Positions 31,502 through 39,451 of a stretch of DNA of 64,000 nucleotides are shown piece by piece. How positions within the stretch are numbered: position 1 is the stretch's first letter; every line of letters begins with the position of its first letter. The position numbers and the translations under genes were made by a program. The notes under the pieces were generated by a model. The model did not search any database, was not told the origin of the DNA, and was given only the letters and a program-made list of their open reading frames with translations. The stretch is from positions 37,406-101,405 of the forward strand of contig NZ_VUNA01000007.1 in NCBI RefSeq assembly GCF_009695905.1, given 5' to 3'. Source of the DNA: Mogibacterium kristiansenii. GTDB taxonomy: Bacteria; Bacillota; Clostridia; Peptostreptococcales; Anaerovoracaceae.

Positions 31502-32766
31502 ATCGTCCACCGCTTCATCTTTCTCCATCCTTCCACGCCATAACGTAGTGCTGCCATTGCATCATCCTGGAACGGAACCGGCTGATCTAGGTATTCCCCG
31601 GTCCTATCATCACGCTTCCATTTCCACTGCTGCAGCTCTTTGATTGTGTTGGTGCAGGATGGATGCACGTATATTTTCCTGCCTATTACCTTGCTCTTAT
31701 CGTTCGGGTCCGTACTGCCCTTGAGCCATTCTATTTGTGCCTTCACAGAGCCGGCAGAACCGCCCTTATTTACGCCCTTCGCACGGTAACCGGCATCCTT
31801 CCACATCTTAATTCGGTCCGGCTCCGCAGAATCGCACCACATTACACGGTTCTTCGGCACGCCGGCATTATTGGCTTCCGCAATCCATTCCGCAGTATCC
31901 TTTTCGAATCCGTACAGTTCTCGTAGGATGTAGATATCCCCATCCTTCCACCCCAAAAGCAGAATTGCGTTGGCATGGTTAAATCCAAAGTCCTGCCCGA
32001 TTGCGAAATCGTCGTAATCGTTGATGTTCTGGCTAATATCTTGGGGTTCCCAATTGTGCAATATAAGACCGCCAATTTCGCCCCATTCTCCGAGTCCATA
32101 GATTTGATACCCTTCCGGATCCACCTTCTTCCTTCGCTCCATTCTCTGCTTGTAAGCATCGTCAATGAAACGATTGGTAAGGTAGGTGCTGTGATGGGTT
32201 AATACGTTCGGATCCGGAATATCAAAAAAGACCTTCTTAATCCAGTGATTCTTGTTCACCGGGTTGAAGGTCATTCTGATTTGATAAAATTGTCCTTCCG
32301 GCAGCTCTCCCCTAAGACGGTCGTCTATGATTTCGAGGTCTGCCTGTGTAAATTCCGTCGCCTCTTCGAGCCACACATCAGTCAGTTTTCCCTTTGGGAA
32401 TGTGATTGATTTCAGCTTCTCCCGCTGCCGATCATCGTTCATGCCGCGGAAGATAATCTGATTTCCATTGCTCCGACACGTAAGCATCTGAGGGCTTCGA
32501 TTTATCTTCCAATACAAATCTGATTTGTCCCCAAACATCCGGTACACGGCACCAGTAAGCTCTGCAAAGGTGCTGTCTCTGTTTGTGATGTCCGATTTAC
32601 GCATGGCGACTAGGTTCCTGCCTTTGTCCTGCATCAGCCTGAGAATATAGTTCTGCGCCGTGTCAACGCTCTTTCCCGATCCGGCCGAGCCTTTCATCAC
32701 AATGTATCTCTTCTTGCTGTTGTCAACCTCTTTGAAGCATGGATTCGCCTGTACCTCGATGTTCAT
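31498..32766 (-). CDS. terL: Terminase large subunit (PBSX-type)
   Basis: 422 aa from ATG 32766 (ATGA overlap with the gene before it). ATPase domain: Walker A KGSAGSGKSVDTA (about 27-34), Walker B LTDVWLEEATEF. Nuclease domain: IGQDFGFNHANA, DGDIYILREL and MWCDSAEPDRIKMWKDAGY supply the acidic metal ligands. It pumps DNA into the head and cuts it. Sequence is like PBSX/SPP1 terminases of Firmicutes phages. Confidence 0.93.
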   Translation of the reverse strand: MNIEVQANPCFKEVDNSKKRYIVMKGSAGSGKSVDTAQNYILRLMQDKGRNLVAMRKSDITNRDSTFAELTGAVYRMFGDKSDLYWKINRSPQMLTCRSNGNQIIFRGMNDDRQREKLKSITFPKGKLTDVWLEEATEFTQADLEIIDDRLRGELPEGQFYQIRMTFNPVNKNHWIKKVFFDIPDPNVLTHHSTYLTNRFIDDAYKQRMERRKKVDPEGYQIYGLGEWGEIGGLILHNWEPQDISQNINDYDDFAIGQDFGFNHANAILLLGWKDGDIYILRELYGFEKDTAEWIAEANNAGVPKNRVMWCDSAEPDRIKMWKDAGYRAKGVNKGGSAGSVKAQIEWLKGSTDPNDKSKVIGRKIYVHPSCTNTIKELQQWKWKRDDRTGEYLDQPVPFQDDAMAALRYGVEGWRKMKRWTI

Positions 32767-33149
32767 AAGCACCCCAATTCTTGGAACACCTTGAACAGCT
32801 TTGGTGACTGAATAGCAATCCAGTCGGTAAGTGTTTCATCCATCCCCCAGGTTTCAACCGTACCGCTGCAGTTCCAAATTCCGGATTCATAGAAAAACGC
32901 ATGTGTTATTTCATGCCGTAAAACTTTCCTGCCATACGCATTCAGGTCCTGCACAGAATCCCGGGCGGGTTCAAGCCTCGCTATTTTGATTGTATGTGTG
33001 GTTACATCAATGCAGCCGTCAGCTTCTTCCGGCATTTCATTTGCCGGAACATCGAACTGTATTTCGTATTGTGTTCCAAGAATATCAATGTATCTGCGCT
33101 TACTTTCTGCGCCCGATACAGGAACAGCAACATTTACGTGCTCGCTCAT
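32763..33149 (-). CDS. Putative zinc metallopeptidase-like phage protein (HEITH)
   Basis: 128 aa, set between the two terminase subunit genes with ATGA overlaps on both sides. It has KVLRHEITHAFFYESG, an HExxH zinc-binding motif, followed by ETWGMDETLTDWIA, whose Glu may be the third ligand. Before it comes a beta-rich stretch (YIDILGTQYEIQFDVPAN). Resembles small ImmA/SprT-like peptidases encoded by Firmicutes phages near terminase. Substrate unknown. Confidence 0.65.
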   Translation of the reverse strand: MSEHVNVAVPVSGAESKRRYIDILGTQYEIQFDVPANEMPEEADGCIDVTTHTIKIARLEPARDSVQDLNAYGRKVLRHEITHAFFYESGIWNCSGTVETWGMDETLTDWIAIQSPKLFKVFQELGCL

Positions 33150-33589
33150 TCTTCATCTCCATAATCAATGCTAATGTTCAGCTCCATATCGACCTGCTGC
33201 TCGACTTTTTCGGTGTATAATCCGTATCTTTTGCCCAGAAGCTCCGCCGCTTTCAATCTTTCTTTTTCGTCCGGGGACTTTCCCATTGCTCTCGCAACAG
33301 AGCAGCCTTCTCCGACACCTTCGACAACAACTACTTCTGACTGGCTTTCACCTCGCAGCACAGCAGTTAGGTATTTCAGTACTTCGTCCTGATTCGCAAT
33401 AAGCTCAGCTTCCTTCTCGGCCATGCGCTCGTCGATATATGCCCGAATGTTTGGTTTTGCCATGTTCTCAGCTCCAATTCCCCTTGCACTCTTTGCTGAA
33501 TACCCCGCCCGGATTGCAGCCTGTGTTGCATTGAGGTCAATCAGGTATTCATCGCAGAAACGCTTCTGCTTGGCTGTCAGTCTTGCCAT
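33146..33589 (-). CDS. terS: Terminase small subunit
   Basis: 147 aa. LTAKQKRFCDEYLIDLNATQAAIRAGYS is the DNA-binding helix-turn-helix of the Terminase_2 family; a coiled region (MAEKEAELIANQDEVLKYLTAV) and GRSPDEK-like oligomerisation segment (MGKSPDEKERLKAAELLGKRYGLY) follow. It recognises the packaging site. Four 20-bp repeats lie 170-250 bp upstream and are a natural candidate for its target. Confidence 0.92.
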   Translation of the reverse strand: MARLTAKQKRFCDEYLIDLNATQAAIRAGYSAKSARGIGAENMAKPNIRAYIDERMAEKEAELIANQDEVLKYLTAVLRGESQSEVVVVEGVGEGCSVARAMGKSPDEKERLKAAELLGKRYGLYTEKVEQQVDMELNISIDYGDEE

Positions 33590-33760
33590 TCTGCAACACC
33601 GCCTTTCTTAATAAATATTTCTTTCTCAACAAGAAAACGACTGGCACAATGCCAGCCGCTTCCAAGTATAAAGAGAGTGTATCATACCGGAGGTAAAACG
33701 GTACATTCGGAAATGCGCTATCCACAAATCCCACCGTAATACTATCACAGGTTATCAGTC
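33590..33760. other. Non-coding gap upstream of terS
   Basis: No gene is supported. A stem CTGGCA/TGCCAG (33641-33655) followed in the minus direction by GTTTTCTTGTT could be a weak terminator or part of a packaging site. Confidence 0.4.
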
Positions 33761-33840
33761 AAAAAACTTACAGAAATGTCAAAATATTTGCAAAAATGTC
33801 AAATCATTCGCAGAAATGTCAAAATATTTGCAAAAGTGTC
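33761..33840. repeat. Four 20-bp direct repeats upstream of terS (possible pac/cos or regulator site)
   Basis: Units end in ATGTC or GTGTC at 33780, 33800, 33820 and 33840, an exact 20-bp period. Units 2 and 4 (33781-33800, 33821-33840) differ at a single base; unit 3 differs at six positions and unit 1 is conserved mainly at its right end (CAGAAATGTC). No spacers. Twenty base pairs is about two helical turns, so proteins would line up on one face. They lie between the late regulator gene and terS. Confidence 0.8.
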
Positions 33841-33891
33841 AAAATCTAACTGAAAATAACTAGGCAGAATAGCGAAAAACCAAAAGAGCCT

Positions 33892-34356
33892 TTAGTTATC
33901 ACCGCCCTTCTGGTTTAGCATCTTCTGCACCTTCGACAATGCGCTGCCGTGTAACGTGGTCACGGTTGAATACGATTTGTCGATTGCGTCTGCGATCTCG
34001 TAGAAATCCATCCCCTGGACATATTTCTTGTGCAGCACATCGTATTCCGCAGCGGGGAGCTTCTCGATGGTACCGATCAGCTCCGCACGCTTTGCAATAA
34101 GTGTATTAATCATTCCGGCAATATCCGTTTGCAGGTCTACATAATTGCAAACAGCCGATTCCATTCTCTGCTGGTTCCCCGACGTCTGCACCCTCTCATT
34201 CCCGGAAAACCCTGTGATGGACGTCGCCATCAATCGCCAGTGTTCAAGTTCTTGTATTTTGTTTTCAATCAGCTTATCCAGCTTGTTAATCTGATTCAGA
34301 TACTCTTTTGCGGTCAAGGTTCCCCCTTTCTTTTCCTTCCGGTCTGCATTACTCAT
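33892..34356 (-). CDS. Late transcription regulator, ArpU/DUF1492-like (sigma-like HTH)
   Basis: 154 aa from the ATG at 34356 (GAGGTGTTTTC before it). N-terminal coiled coil (LNQINKLDKLIENKIQELEHW) and C-terminal sigma region-4-like helix-turn-helix: YDVLHKKYVQGMDFYEIADAIDKSYSTVTTLH. Proteins of this kind sit just before terminase genes and switch on late transcription in Gram-positive phages. The 20-bp repeats immediately downstream are a possible target. Confidence 0.8.
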   Translation of the reverse strand: MSNADRKEKKGGTLTAKEYLNQINKLDKLIENKIQELEHWRLMATSITGFSGNERVQTSGNQQRMESAVCNYVDLQTDIAGMINTLIAKRAELIGTIEKLPAAEYDVLHKKYVQGMDFYEIADAIDKSYSTVTTLHGSALSKVQKMLNQKGGDN

Positions 34357-34538
34357 GAAAACACCTCTATGGCCACTAATATGAGCCCTAGCGCGGATAA
34401 AACCATCAGAGTGAAATTCCATCCCAGAGCAAAAGGCGAATCACCTTCGTCAAGTTCAATCCAAGCCAGCAGATACATGGTGAAGCAAAGTGTGAATATT
34501 ACTGCCGCAAGGCTAATCACGAAACACGAACTGAACAT
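34353..34538 (-). CDS. Small phage membrane protein, two helices
   Basis: 61 aa with hydrophobic segments at about 4-25 (SCFVISLAAVIFTLCFTMYL) and 40-60 (FTLMVLSALGLILVAIEV). Strong AGGAGGGGATAA before ATG. Overlaps the next gene by 4 bp. Function unknown; could affect superinfection or be a small transport-like protein. Confidence 0.6.
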   Translation of the reverse strand: MFSSCFVISLAAVIFTLCFTMYLLAWIELDEGDSPFALGWNFTLMVLSALGLILVAIEVFS

Positions 34539-34608
34539 TTATCCCCTCCTTTGCCCCTTGTGCATCCTGTTCATCAGCCTTCCGCAGGCACTCTTCTTTG
34601 CTATTCAT
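34513..34608 (-). CDS. 31-aa phage microprotein
   Basis: Starts at 34608 in an ATGA overlap with the DnaC-like gene and has AAAGGAGGATTT before the ATG. Charged: MNSKEECLRKADEQDAQGAK. It overlaps the following membrane protein gene by 26 bp. Translation signals are convincing; function unknown. Confidence 0.5.
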   Translation of the reverse strand: MNSKEECLRKADEQDAQGAKEGINVQFVFRD

Positions 34609-35444
34609 AAATCCTCCTTTTCAGCCTGTATCCCCTTCAACATCCGATCTGTTTCCCAGAAATCATTTTTCAAGTTGATTCGTCTCACCGAATAGCCCTC
34701 CACCTTCACCGGATGGCACCGTTCTATAATCCGGTCATAGATTCGTCCCTGTTCCAGTGTAACCGGTTTCTTCAGTTGGTCCGTTGTCAGGTTCGTTGTA
34801 ATAATCATAGGCTTTCCGGATCGATACCTTGCATCAATCACATTGAAAACCTGTTCTTGCATATAATCCGATTTCCGCTCTGCCCCCAGGTCGTCAATGA
34901 TTAACAATGTACAGCGGGTGAGCCGTTTAATATAATCCTGCCTGCCTTCAAAGCTTTCCTGCAGTTTGTTAACCACAGTTGCAAAATTGGTCATGATAAC
35001 GGTGTATCCTAAATCCAGTAATCCGTTTGCAATACACGCAGCCATATGGCTTTTACCCGTTCCAACAGGACCGGTGAATATCAGCCCCTTTCCTGTTTTC
35101 AGGAAATAGGGGAAATTCTTCACATAATTTTTCGAAATATCCAGAATTTCGTTCCCATTGGATTCTTTGAAGGTGCATCCCTGTAAAAGAAAATCCGTTT
35201 CCCCGAAACACCGCAGGCGGTTCCGCTCGATAACGACATTTCGTTGTGCTGCTTCCTCTGCATCCCGTTTCTGCTTCATGCAGGAACAAATACATCGAAC
35301 CTTTTTAAAACCGTTTAAGGAGTTTATAATGCATTCCAGCGGGTCCCCGCAAGTGGTACAATGTAACAGCCCATCGGTTCCCAGATATTCATTTTCGCTT
35401 TCCGGTGCGCTTTCCGTAAAAGCATTTATTTTATAATTTTCCAT
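34605..35444 (-). CDS. DnaC-like helicase loader ATPase
   Basis: 279 aa. N-terminal zinc-binding cysteines LHCTTCGDPLECI ... VRCICSCMKQK, then AAA+ motifs: Walker A GPVGTGKSHMAACI (about 128-135), Walker B LLIIDDLGAE, sensor MIITTNL and Arg finger region GRIYDRIIERC. It would load the host replicative helicase at the phage origin. It follows the replisome organizer gene, as in many Gram-positive phages; the pair forms the replication module. Confidence 0.92.
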   Translation of the reverse strand: MENYKINAFTESAPESENEYLGTDGLLHCTTCGDPLECIINSLNGFKKVRCICSCMKQKRDAEEAAQRNVVIERNRLRCFGETDFLLQGCTFKESNGNEILDISKNYVKNFPYFLKTGKGLIFTGPVGTGKSHMAACIANGLLDLGYTVIMTNFATVVNKLQESFEGRQDYIKRLTRCTLLIIDDLGAERKSDYMQEQVFNVIDARYRSGKPMIITTNLTTDQLKKPVTLEQGRIYDRIIERCHPVKVEGYSVRRINLKNDFWETDRMLKGIQAEKEDL

Positions 35445-35457
35445 ACCCGATTATCTC

Positions 35458-36273
35458 CTAAAAATATCCATCCAAATCATCCTGATTTTCGATATAGCCT
35501 AAATCGTCGAAATTTCCGTTTTGAACGGCTTTTTTTGATTCAACATAATTCTTATCCAGATAATCAATATAACCGCTTCTGAAGAACGTAGAGCCGTTTT
35601 GCTGGTGTCTCCACTCTTCATCTAGGGCTAATTCTTTCTGGTAACGCTCAATCGCCCGTTTCATCTCGTCATATCCGATAGCATAGAGTTGTTTTTTCTT
35701 GCTATCAGTTATCTTTCCCTTTCCCCGTTTGTTCGGGTAAAGTTTCCAGATAGATTCAAAGAATTCATCAATTTCCGCCTTGGCTGGCTTGGATGACCCC
35801 AAATTTGCACCGTGCGATTCGTCAGAATTGCACATAGTATTATTATCTTGTACTATACTACCCTTACCTAACCTATCCTGGGTATCCAGTTGGTATACCA
35901 CATGGTTGTCACTTGGTATACCAACTGGTTGACACAAGGTATACACGTTGTTATCCTTCAGTTGCAGCGCGTTTTTTTCTTCCTGGTACACAGTTCCTTT
36001 GTACCTATCGGGCCGGATATAATTGTGCACTTTCCAGTGCTTTATAACCACAATCCCGGATTCAAACGGGATAATGAAGTTCTTAAGTGTCAACAGTTTC
36101 AAATCGTCTTCAGACGCTCCGATCATCCGTTGTATCTTTTTCGGGCTATTGATGAATCCATCATCATCTGCACGCATGGAAAGGTGGAAATACAAGCATT
36201 GTGCTGAAAGTGGCATGTCGAGGAACGCATCAGAATCAATTATCGTCTTGGCAAACATCCGCCTCTCTGCCAT
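35458..36273 (-). CDS. Phage replisome organizer / replication initiation protein
   Basis: About 271 aa from the ATG at 36273. The N-terminal winged-helix region, RRMFAKTIIDSDAFLDMPL, LYFHLSMRADDDGFINSPKK and GIVVIKHWKVHNYIRPDRY, is a standard phage replisome organizer domain. After a variable linker come FFESIWKLYPNKRGKG and MKRAIERYQKEL, the DnaD-like C-terminal region. It should bind the origin and recruit the DnaC-like loader encoded next. The variable linker (about 100-160) contains repeats in DNA (TTGGTATACCA-like around 35887-35930) that might form the origin. Confidence 0.85.
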   Translation of the reverse strand: MAERRMFAKTIIDSDAFLDMPLSAQCLYFHLSMRADDDGFINSPKKIQRMIGASEDDLKLLTLKNFIIPFESGIVVIKHWKVHNYIRPDRYKGTVYQEEKNALQLKDNNVYTLCQPVGIPSDNHVVYQLDTQDRLGKGSIVQDNNTMCNSDESHGANLGSSKPAKAEIDEFFESIWKLYPNKRGKGKITDSKKKQLYAIGYDEMKRAIERYQKELALDEEWRHQQNGSTFFRSGYIDYLDKNYVESKKAVQNGNFDDLGYIENQDDLDGYF

Positions 36274-36511
36274 CTGCCTCACCTTCCTTCTCTACATTTT
36301 CGCCTTCGCCATCTTCGATTTTCCGAATGATTCCCTGCTGGAGCAAGTCTACATCCGCATAATACGTAATACATGGGTGAATCTGCGCCAGTTTCGCGCG
36401 TTCCTCTACCTTAGCATCTTTAACCGGCGCAAGTGTTTTATGGCGCTCACTTCCAGCAATCTCGCTGATGTCTTCGCTGGGCCACCACCCAAGGCCCGGG
36501 CACTTAATCAT
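36236..36511 (-). CDS. Phage protein of unknown function
   Basis: 91 aa from ATG 36511, overlapping both neighbours. N-terminus MIKCPGLGWWPSEDISEIAG, then KLAQIHPCITYYADVDLLQQG and a very acidic tail (KIEDGEGENVEKEGEADGREAD). No domain recognised. Lies in the replication module. Confidence 0.55.
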   Translation of the reverse strand: MIKCPGLGWWPSEDISEIAGSERHKTLAPVKDAKVEERAKLAQIHPCITYYADVDLLQQGIIRKIEDGEGENVEKEGEADGREADVCQDDN

Positions 36512-36839
36512 GGTCACCACCCAGGGCCCGCTTACACTGCTCAAAACAGCCTATATCGGGCACAGGACAGCTTGCACAATCAAGAACACACTCATCAGCG
36601 CACCGCAGGGGATCTCCTCTGAACATGGCAACCTTATCAATAGCCTCGTATGGATTTGCCGCAAACACGAGGCACATAATTTCGAAATCAACATGTTCTA
36701 CCGAATACAAGCCTTTCTCGTGGTAGAACGCAAGGTATCCGTTCCTCACAGTTCGCCCGCTGCACTCTGAATAATCCTCTCCCATCAGATGATGAAGAGC
36801 TTCTTCCATATGGGCTCTGTCCATTACTCTTCTTGTCAT
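36504..36839 (-). CDS. Cysteine-rich phage protein of unknown function
   Basis: 111 aa from ATG 36839 with TGGAGGGGACTT upstream. The C-terminal part has six cysteines in CADECVLDCASCPVPDIGCFEQC, suggesting a metal or disulfide-stabilised knuckle. The N-terminal part (MEEALHHLMGEDYSECSG) is helical. Function unknown. Confidence 0.6.
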   Translation of the reverse strand: MTRRVMDRAHMEEALHHLMGEDYSECSGRTVRNGYLAFYHEKGLYSVEHVDFEIMCLVFAANPYEAIDKVAMFRGDPLRCADECVLDCASCPVPDIGCFEQCKRALGGDHD

Positions 36840-37003
36840 AAGTCCCCTCCAAAGTACGCCGATGCGATGATGGTCATGCCACTGGTTAATACAGCCGCAC
36901 CGAGTATTGCCACATATGGTGTGCCGCAAATCAGCAGCAATGCGGATTGTGCAGCCAACATCAGCATGAAAATCGTGATAAAAATAATGTCCTGGATCAG
37001 CAA
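36836..37003 (-). CDS. Small phage membrane protein
   Basis: About 55 aa, from a TTG at 37003 preceded by AAAGGGGGCAG; a longer frame to 37147 would run into the gene upstream. Two membrane helices, IIFITIFMLMLAAQSALLLI and VAILGAAVLTSGMTIIASA. It resembles no specific family I can name. The start is uncertain. Confidence 0.5.
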   Translation of the reverse strand: MLIQDIIFITIFMLMLAAQSALLLICGTPYVAILGAAVLTSGMTIIASAYFGGDL

Positions 37004-37037
37004 TTTCTGCCCCCTTTCTTGATAATAAAACTCTATA

Positions 37038-37241
37038 CTAGCATTCCTTCCGTTCTGCAGAGAACAGCAATGAGATGCCCTCTGCACCGAAACAATCTTT
37101 GCACAGCTTCTCGCACATTCTGCAGATATCCAAATATGCCTCCACACATGCGAACTTGTCCTCTGAATTCAGCACCTTCTTGGCCAATGCCTTGATTTCT
37201 GCAACGTCTTTACAGAACGCACGAACACTTACTTTATTCAT
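37038..37241 (-). CDS. Small cysteine-containing phage protein
   Basis: 67 aa from ATG 37241 with TTAGGAGGAACGGG upstream. MNKVSVRAFCKDVAEIKALAKKVL is helical; CVEAYLDICRMCEKLCKDCFG has five cysteines, possibly a zinc knuckle. Unknown role in the early region. Confidence 0.55.
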   Translation of the reverse strand: MNKVSVRAFCKDVAEIKALAKKVLNSEDKFACVEAYLDICRMCEKLCKDCFGAEGISLLFSAERKEC

Positions 37242-37251
37242 CCCGTTCCTC

Positions 37252-37581
37252 CTAAATTTCCCGAATCCGGATGCCATGCACATGCAGCATCAATTTTCGC
37301 TTGATGATATACTCCTTCGTCCGATATCCTTTAACGTCCTCTACGACAGTCTCACCGCCCTCTGTATAGACGAAATCAGCCTTGTACGAGCATTCACGTT
37401 CAATTACCTTCCCGGTCTCTTTACTCCGCTGAGACGGAATAAGCACATATTTAACCTGTGTCCGCAGGTCATGAATTGCCCCCGCTCTTTCGAGCAGAAG
37501 CAATTCACTGTACCGATTCGCCTCCTTCTTCGAATCGAAGGTATGGCCGTTCACTATGGTTTTTCTATTGTGATACTTCAT
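37252..37581 (-). CDS. DUF1064 phage nuclease-like protein
   Basis: 109 aa. KYHNRKTIVNGHTFDSKKEANRYSEL, RECSYKADFVYTEGG and VVEDVKGYRTKEYIIKRKLM give the DUF1064 pattern: E, D, and E-x-K (here VVEDVKG) arranged as in restriction-like endonucleases, related to Holliday-junction/VRR-type nucleases. It would act in phage recombination or replication intermediates, consistent with RecT and SSB nearby. Confidence 0.85.
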   Translation of the reverse strand: MKYHNRKTIVNGHTFDSKKEANRYSELLLLERAGAIHDLRTQVKYVLIPSQRSKETGKVIERECSYKADFVYTEGGETVVEDVKGYRTKEYIIKRKLMLHVHGIRIREI

Positions 37582-37993
37582 CGGTGTCCTCCACCAATTC
37601 GCAGTAATTCCAGTGCTCGATGTAGCCGCTCCCTGTTACGCTCGTCGCACCATCAGCAAATACCGCATAGTTATGCCCATCCCGGTAACCAAAAGGTTTC
37701 TCGTCGAACCTATTAAAATACCGCAGTAACCACTCGCCGTTCTCGTCGTCCCGTACCCGCACCAGTGTATCCACCGGCACATTGACCCAATCTGTAGGCG
37801 GTTCGACATATACCCCATCCTGCCAGAACGCAAACATCTTCGAGCAATCTGCGCAATCCAGTTTGTCGCAGAATTCATCAATTTTTCTGCTGTCAACGAG
37901 TTCCGGAATCACAATATCGTGCATAAAAGAGCACAATGAACTGCTGATGATTGCCGTTAGAATTTCATCGCTGTATTTTTCCCGATTTTTCAT
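37565..37993 (-). CDS. Phage protein of unknown function
   Basis: 142 aa from ATG 37993 (GGGAGGGAAA before it). Helical first half (LTAIISSSLCSFMHDIVIPEL; then CDKLDCADCSKMFAFW with three Cys) and a second half with VNVPVDTLVRVRDDENGEWLLRYF and FADGATSVTGSGYIEHWNYCELVE, which resembles the small domain seen in many phage proteins of unknown function. Overlaps the DUF1064 gene. Confidence 0.6.
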   Translation of the reverse strand: MKNREKYSDEILTAIISSSLCSFMHDIVIPELVDSRKIDEFCDKLDCADCSKMFAFWQDGVYVEPPTDWVNVPVDTLVRVRDDENGEWLLRYFNRFDEKPFGYRDGHNYAVFADGATSVTGSGYIEHWNYCELVEDTDEVSQ

Positions 37994-38067
37994 TTTCCCT
38001 CCCACGTTGCGCATGGGAATGCGCAATATTAATATTCTTATTCTTTATCTTATTCTGTTGCGTGACA

Positions 38068-38541
38068 TTAAAATGGGATATCATCATCAACGGCTTGGAA
38101 TGCATCAGGGAAGCTTTCCTTGTCGCCAAATGAAACCTGCTCCGGAGCTCGTGCCCTCTGCTGCTGACCGTTCTGGCGGCTATTGTTCCCATTAGCAGCG
38201 CGGTTTGGTTCTCCATCGTTGTTGCTTCTGGATCCAAGAAACTCCACACGGTTCGCGATGACGTCAGTGGTGTACACCGTCTGACCTGTATCGTCTTGGT
38301 AGCTTCCGGTCTGAATTCTCCCGCTTATGGCCGCCTGACTGCCCTTCTTCAGGTATCTATCAACCGCTTCGGCCTGCTTCCCGAATACAGTGATTCGGAT
38401 GAAGTCCGCCTGACGCTCCTGTCCGGAAGCCACCGGTCTGTCAATTGCCAGCGTGAAACGTGCTACGGCAGTCTGAGTATTCGGTGTATAGCGAAGCTCC
38501 GGATCCTTTGTTAATCTCCCGATTAAAATTACGTTATTCAT
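38068..38541 (-). CDS. ssb: Single-stranded DNA-binding protein
   Basis: 157 aa. OB-fold part (MNNVILIGRLTKDPELRYT, FTLAIDRP, FIRITVFGKQAEAVDRYLKKGS, DVIANRVEFLG) about 1-105; Gln/Asn-rich linker; and the acidic tail ending DDDIPF that recruits partner proteins. It protects single strands and works with RecT, encoded directly upstream. Confidence 0.95.
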   Translation of the reverse strand: MNNVILIGRLTKDPELRYTPNTQTAVARFTLAIDRPVASGQERQADFIRITVFGKQAEAVDRYLKKGSQAAISGRIQTGSYQDDTGQTVYTTDVIANRVEFLGSRSNNDGEPNRAANGNNSRQNGQQQRARAPEQVSFGDKESFPDAFQAVDDDIPF

Positions 38542-38555
38542 GGCTCACCTTCTCA

Positions 38556-39437
38556 CTAACCGAACAGCGCCTGCTGTACTGCATTGGCGTTATTCTTGCC
38601 CGGGTCTTCTGCGGATTCATCGCTATCAACCTCTACAGCTGCTACATGGTCACCTACTACATCGCCATGGCCACTAGAGTCGATGTTGTCCACGTAACTG
38701 ACATGGCCATTAGAATCAATCACGCCCATGTCAGCCTCATATGCCTTCTGAAAGTCGATGGACATTACACCCCACTTACTAATCAGCTGACGCAGCATCG
38801 TCTTGATAGCCATGGAATCAAAATCCTTTTCCCAGAAGGTGTATCCCTTTCTTGCCTTGTAGCCTTGCGAATAGGTCTCTGCATGAGCCACCATCTTCTC
38901 TTTGGACCAATACAGCGTTTTCTTGAATCCGTTGAGATATTCGAACATTGCATAGTAGCCAACTGTTGGGGCCTTCTCTCGTTCCGAATCGTCTTCAATC
39001 AGCTGCACCTCGATTTCTTCATTCAGCGCATCGTAGCGAATCAGCTCGCCTTCTTTGATGGCCAGCGCGTTGAGCTTCTTGTACTGCCCCGATCTAATCG
39101 CCAGCTGAATATAGCCTTTATAACCGAGCTGGAACTGTGCAACCTTACAGCCCCGCTTCCGGTCGTTGAATGGAACGAGATAGTACTGTCCAAGCTGCGG
39201 AGACGGTGAGAGCTGCAGCGTCTCCCCCAGGAGCCCCGCCGAAAGAATCGTCGAAGCATCGCATTCCTGCAAAGATGGATTAATGCTCACAGCGCTTGTA
39301 ATCGCCGTAACGAATCCCGCTGCTCTTTTTGGGTCCCCCAGCGTATTATTAATGAGTCGCTTGTAGCCGTCCGATTGGATTGCAACAGAGAATTTCTGCT
39401 GCTGATTTCTATTGGTCAATGAATTGCTAACTGCCAT
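38556..39437 (-). CDS. recT: RecT single-strand annealing protein
   Basis: 293 aa. Core motifs FVTAITSAVSINPSLQECDASTIL, LGETLQLSPSPQLGQYYLVPF, CKVAQFQLGYKGYIQLAIRSG and KTMLRQLISKWG are those of RecT/RedB-like annealases. With the YqaJ exonuclease and the SSB it makes a complete phage recombination set. Serine/aspartate-rich C-terminal tail. Confidence 0.95.
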   Translation of the reverse strand: MAVSNSLTNRNQQQKFSVAIQSDGYKRLINNTLGDPKRAAGFVTAITSAVSINPSLQECDASTILSAGLLGETLQLSPSPQLGQYYLVPFNDRKRGCKVAQFQLGYKGYIQLAIRSGQYKKLNALAIKEGELIRYDALNEEIEVQLIEDDSEREKAPTVGYYAMFEYLNGFKKTLYWSKEKMVAHAETYSQGYKARKGYTFWEKDFDSMAIKTMLRQLISKWGVMSIDFQKAYEADMGVIDSNGHVSYVDNIDSSGHGDVVGDHVAAVEVDSDESAEDPGKNNANAVQQALFG

Positions 39438-39451
39438 TTTGTGCCTCCCTT

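Noticed and set aside
33761..33840. CRISPR array from the 20-bp repeats
   Set aside because: Repeats abut with no spacers and no cas genes are in the window.
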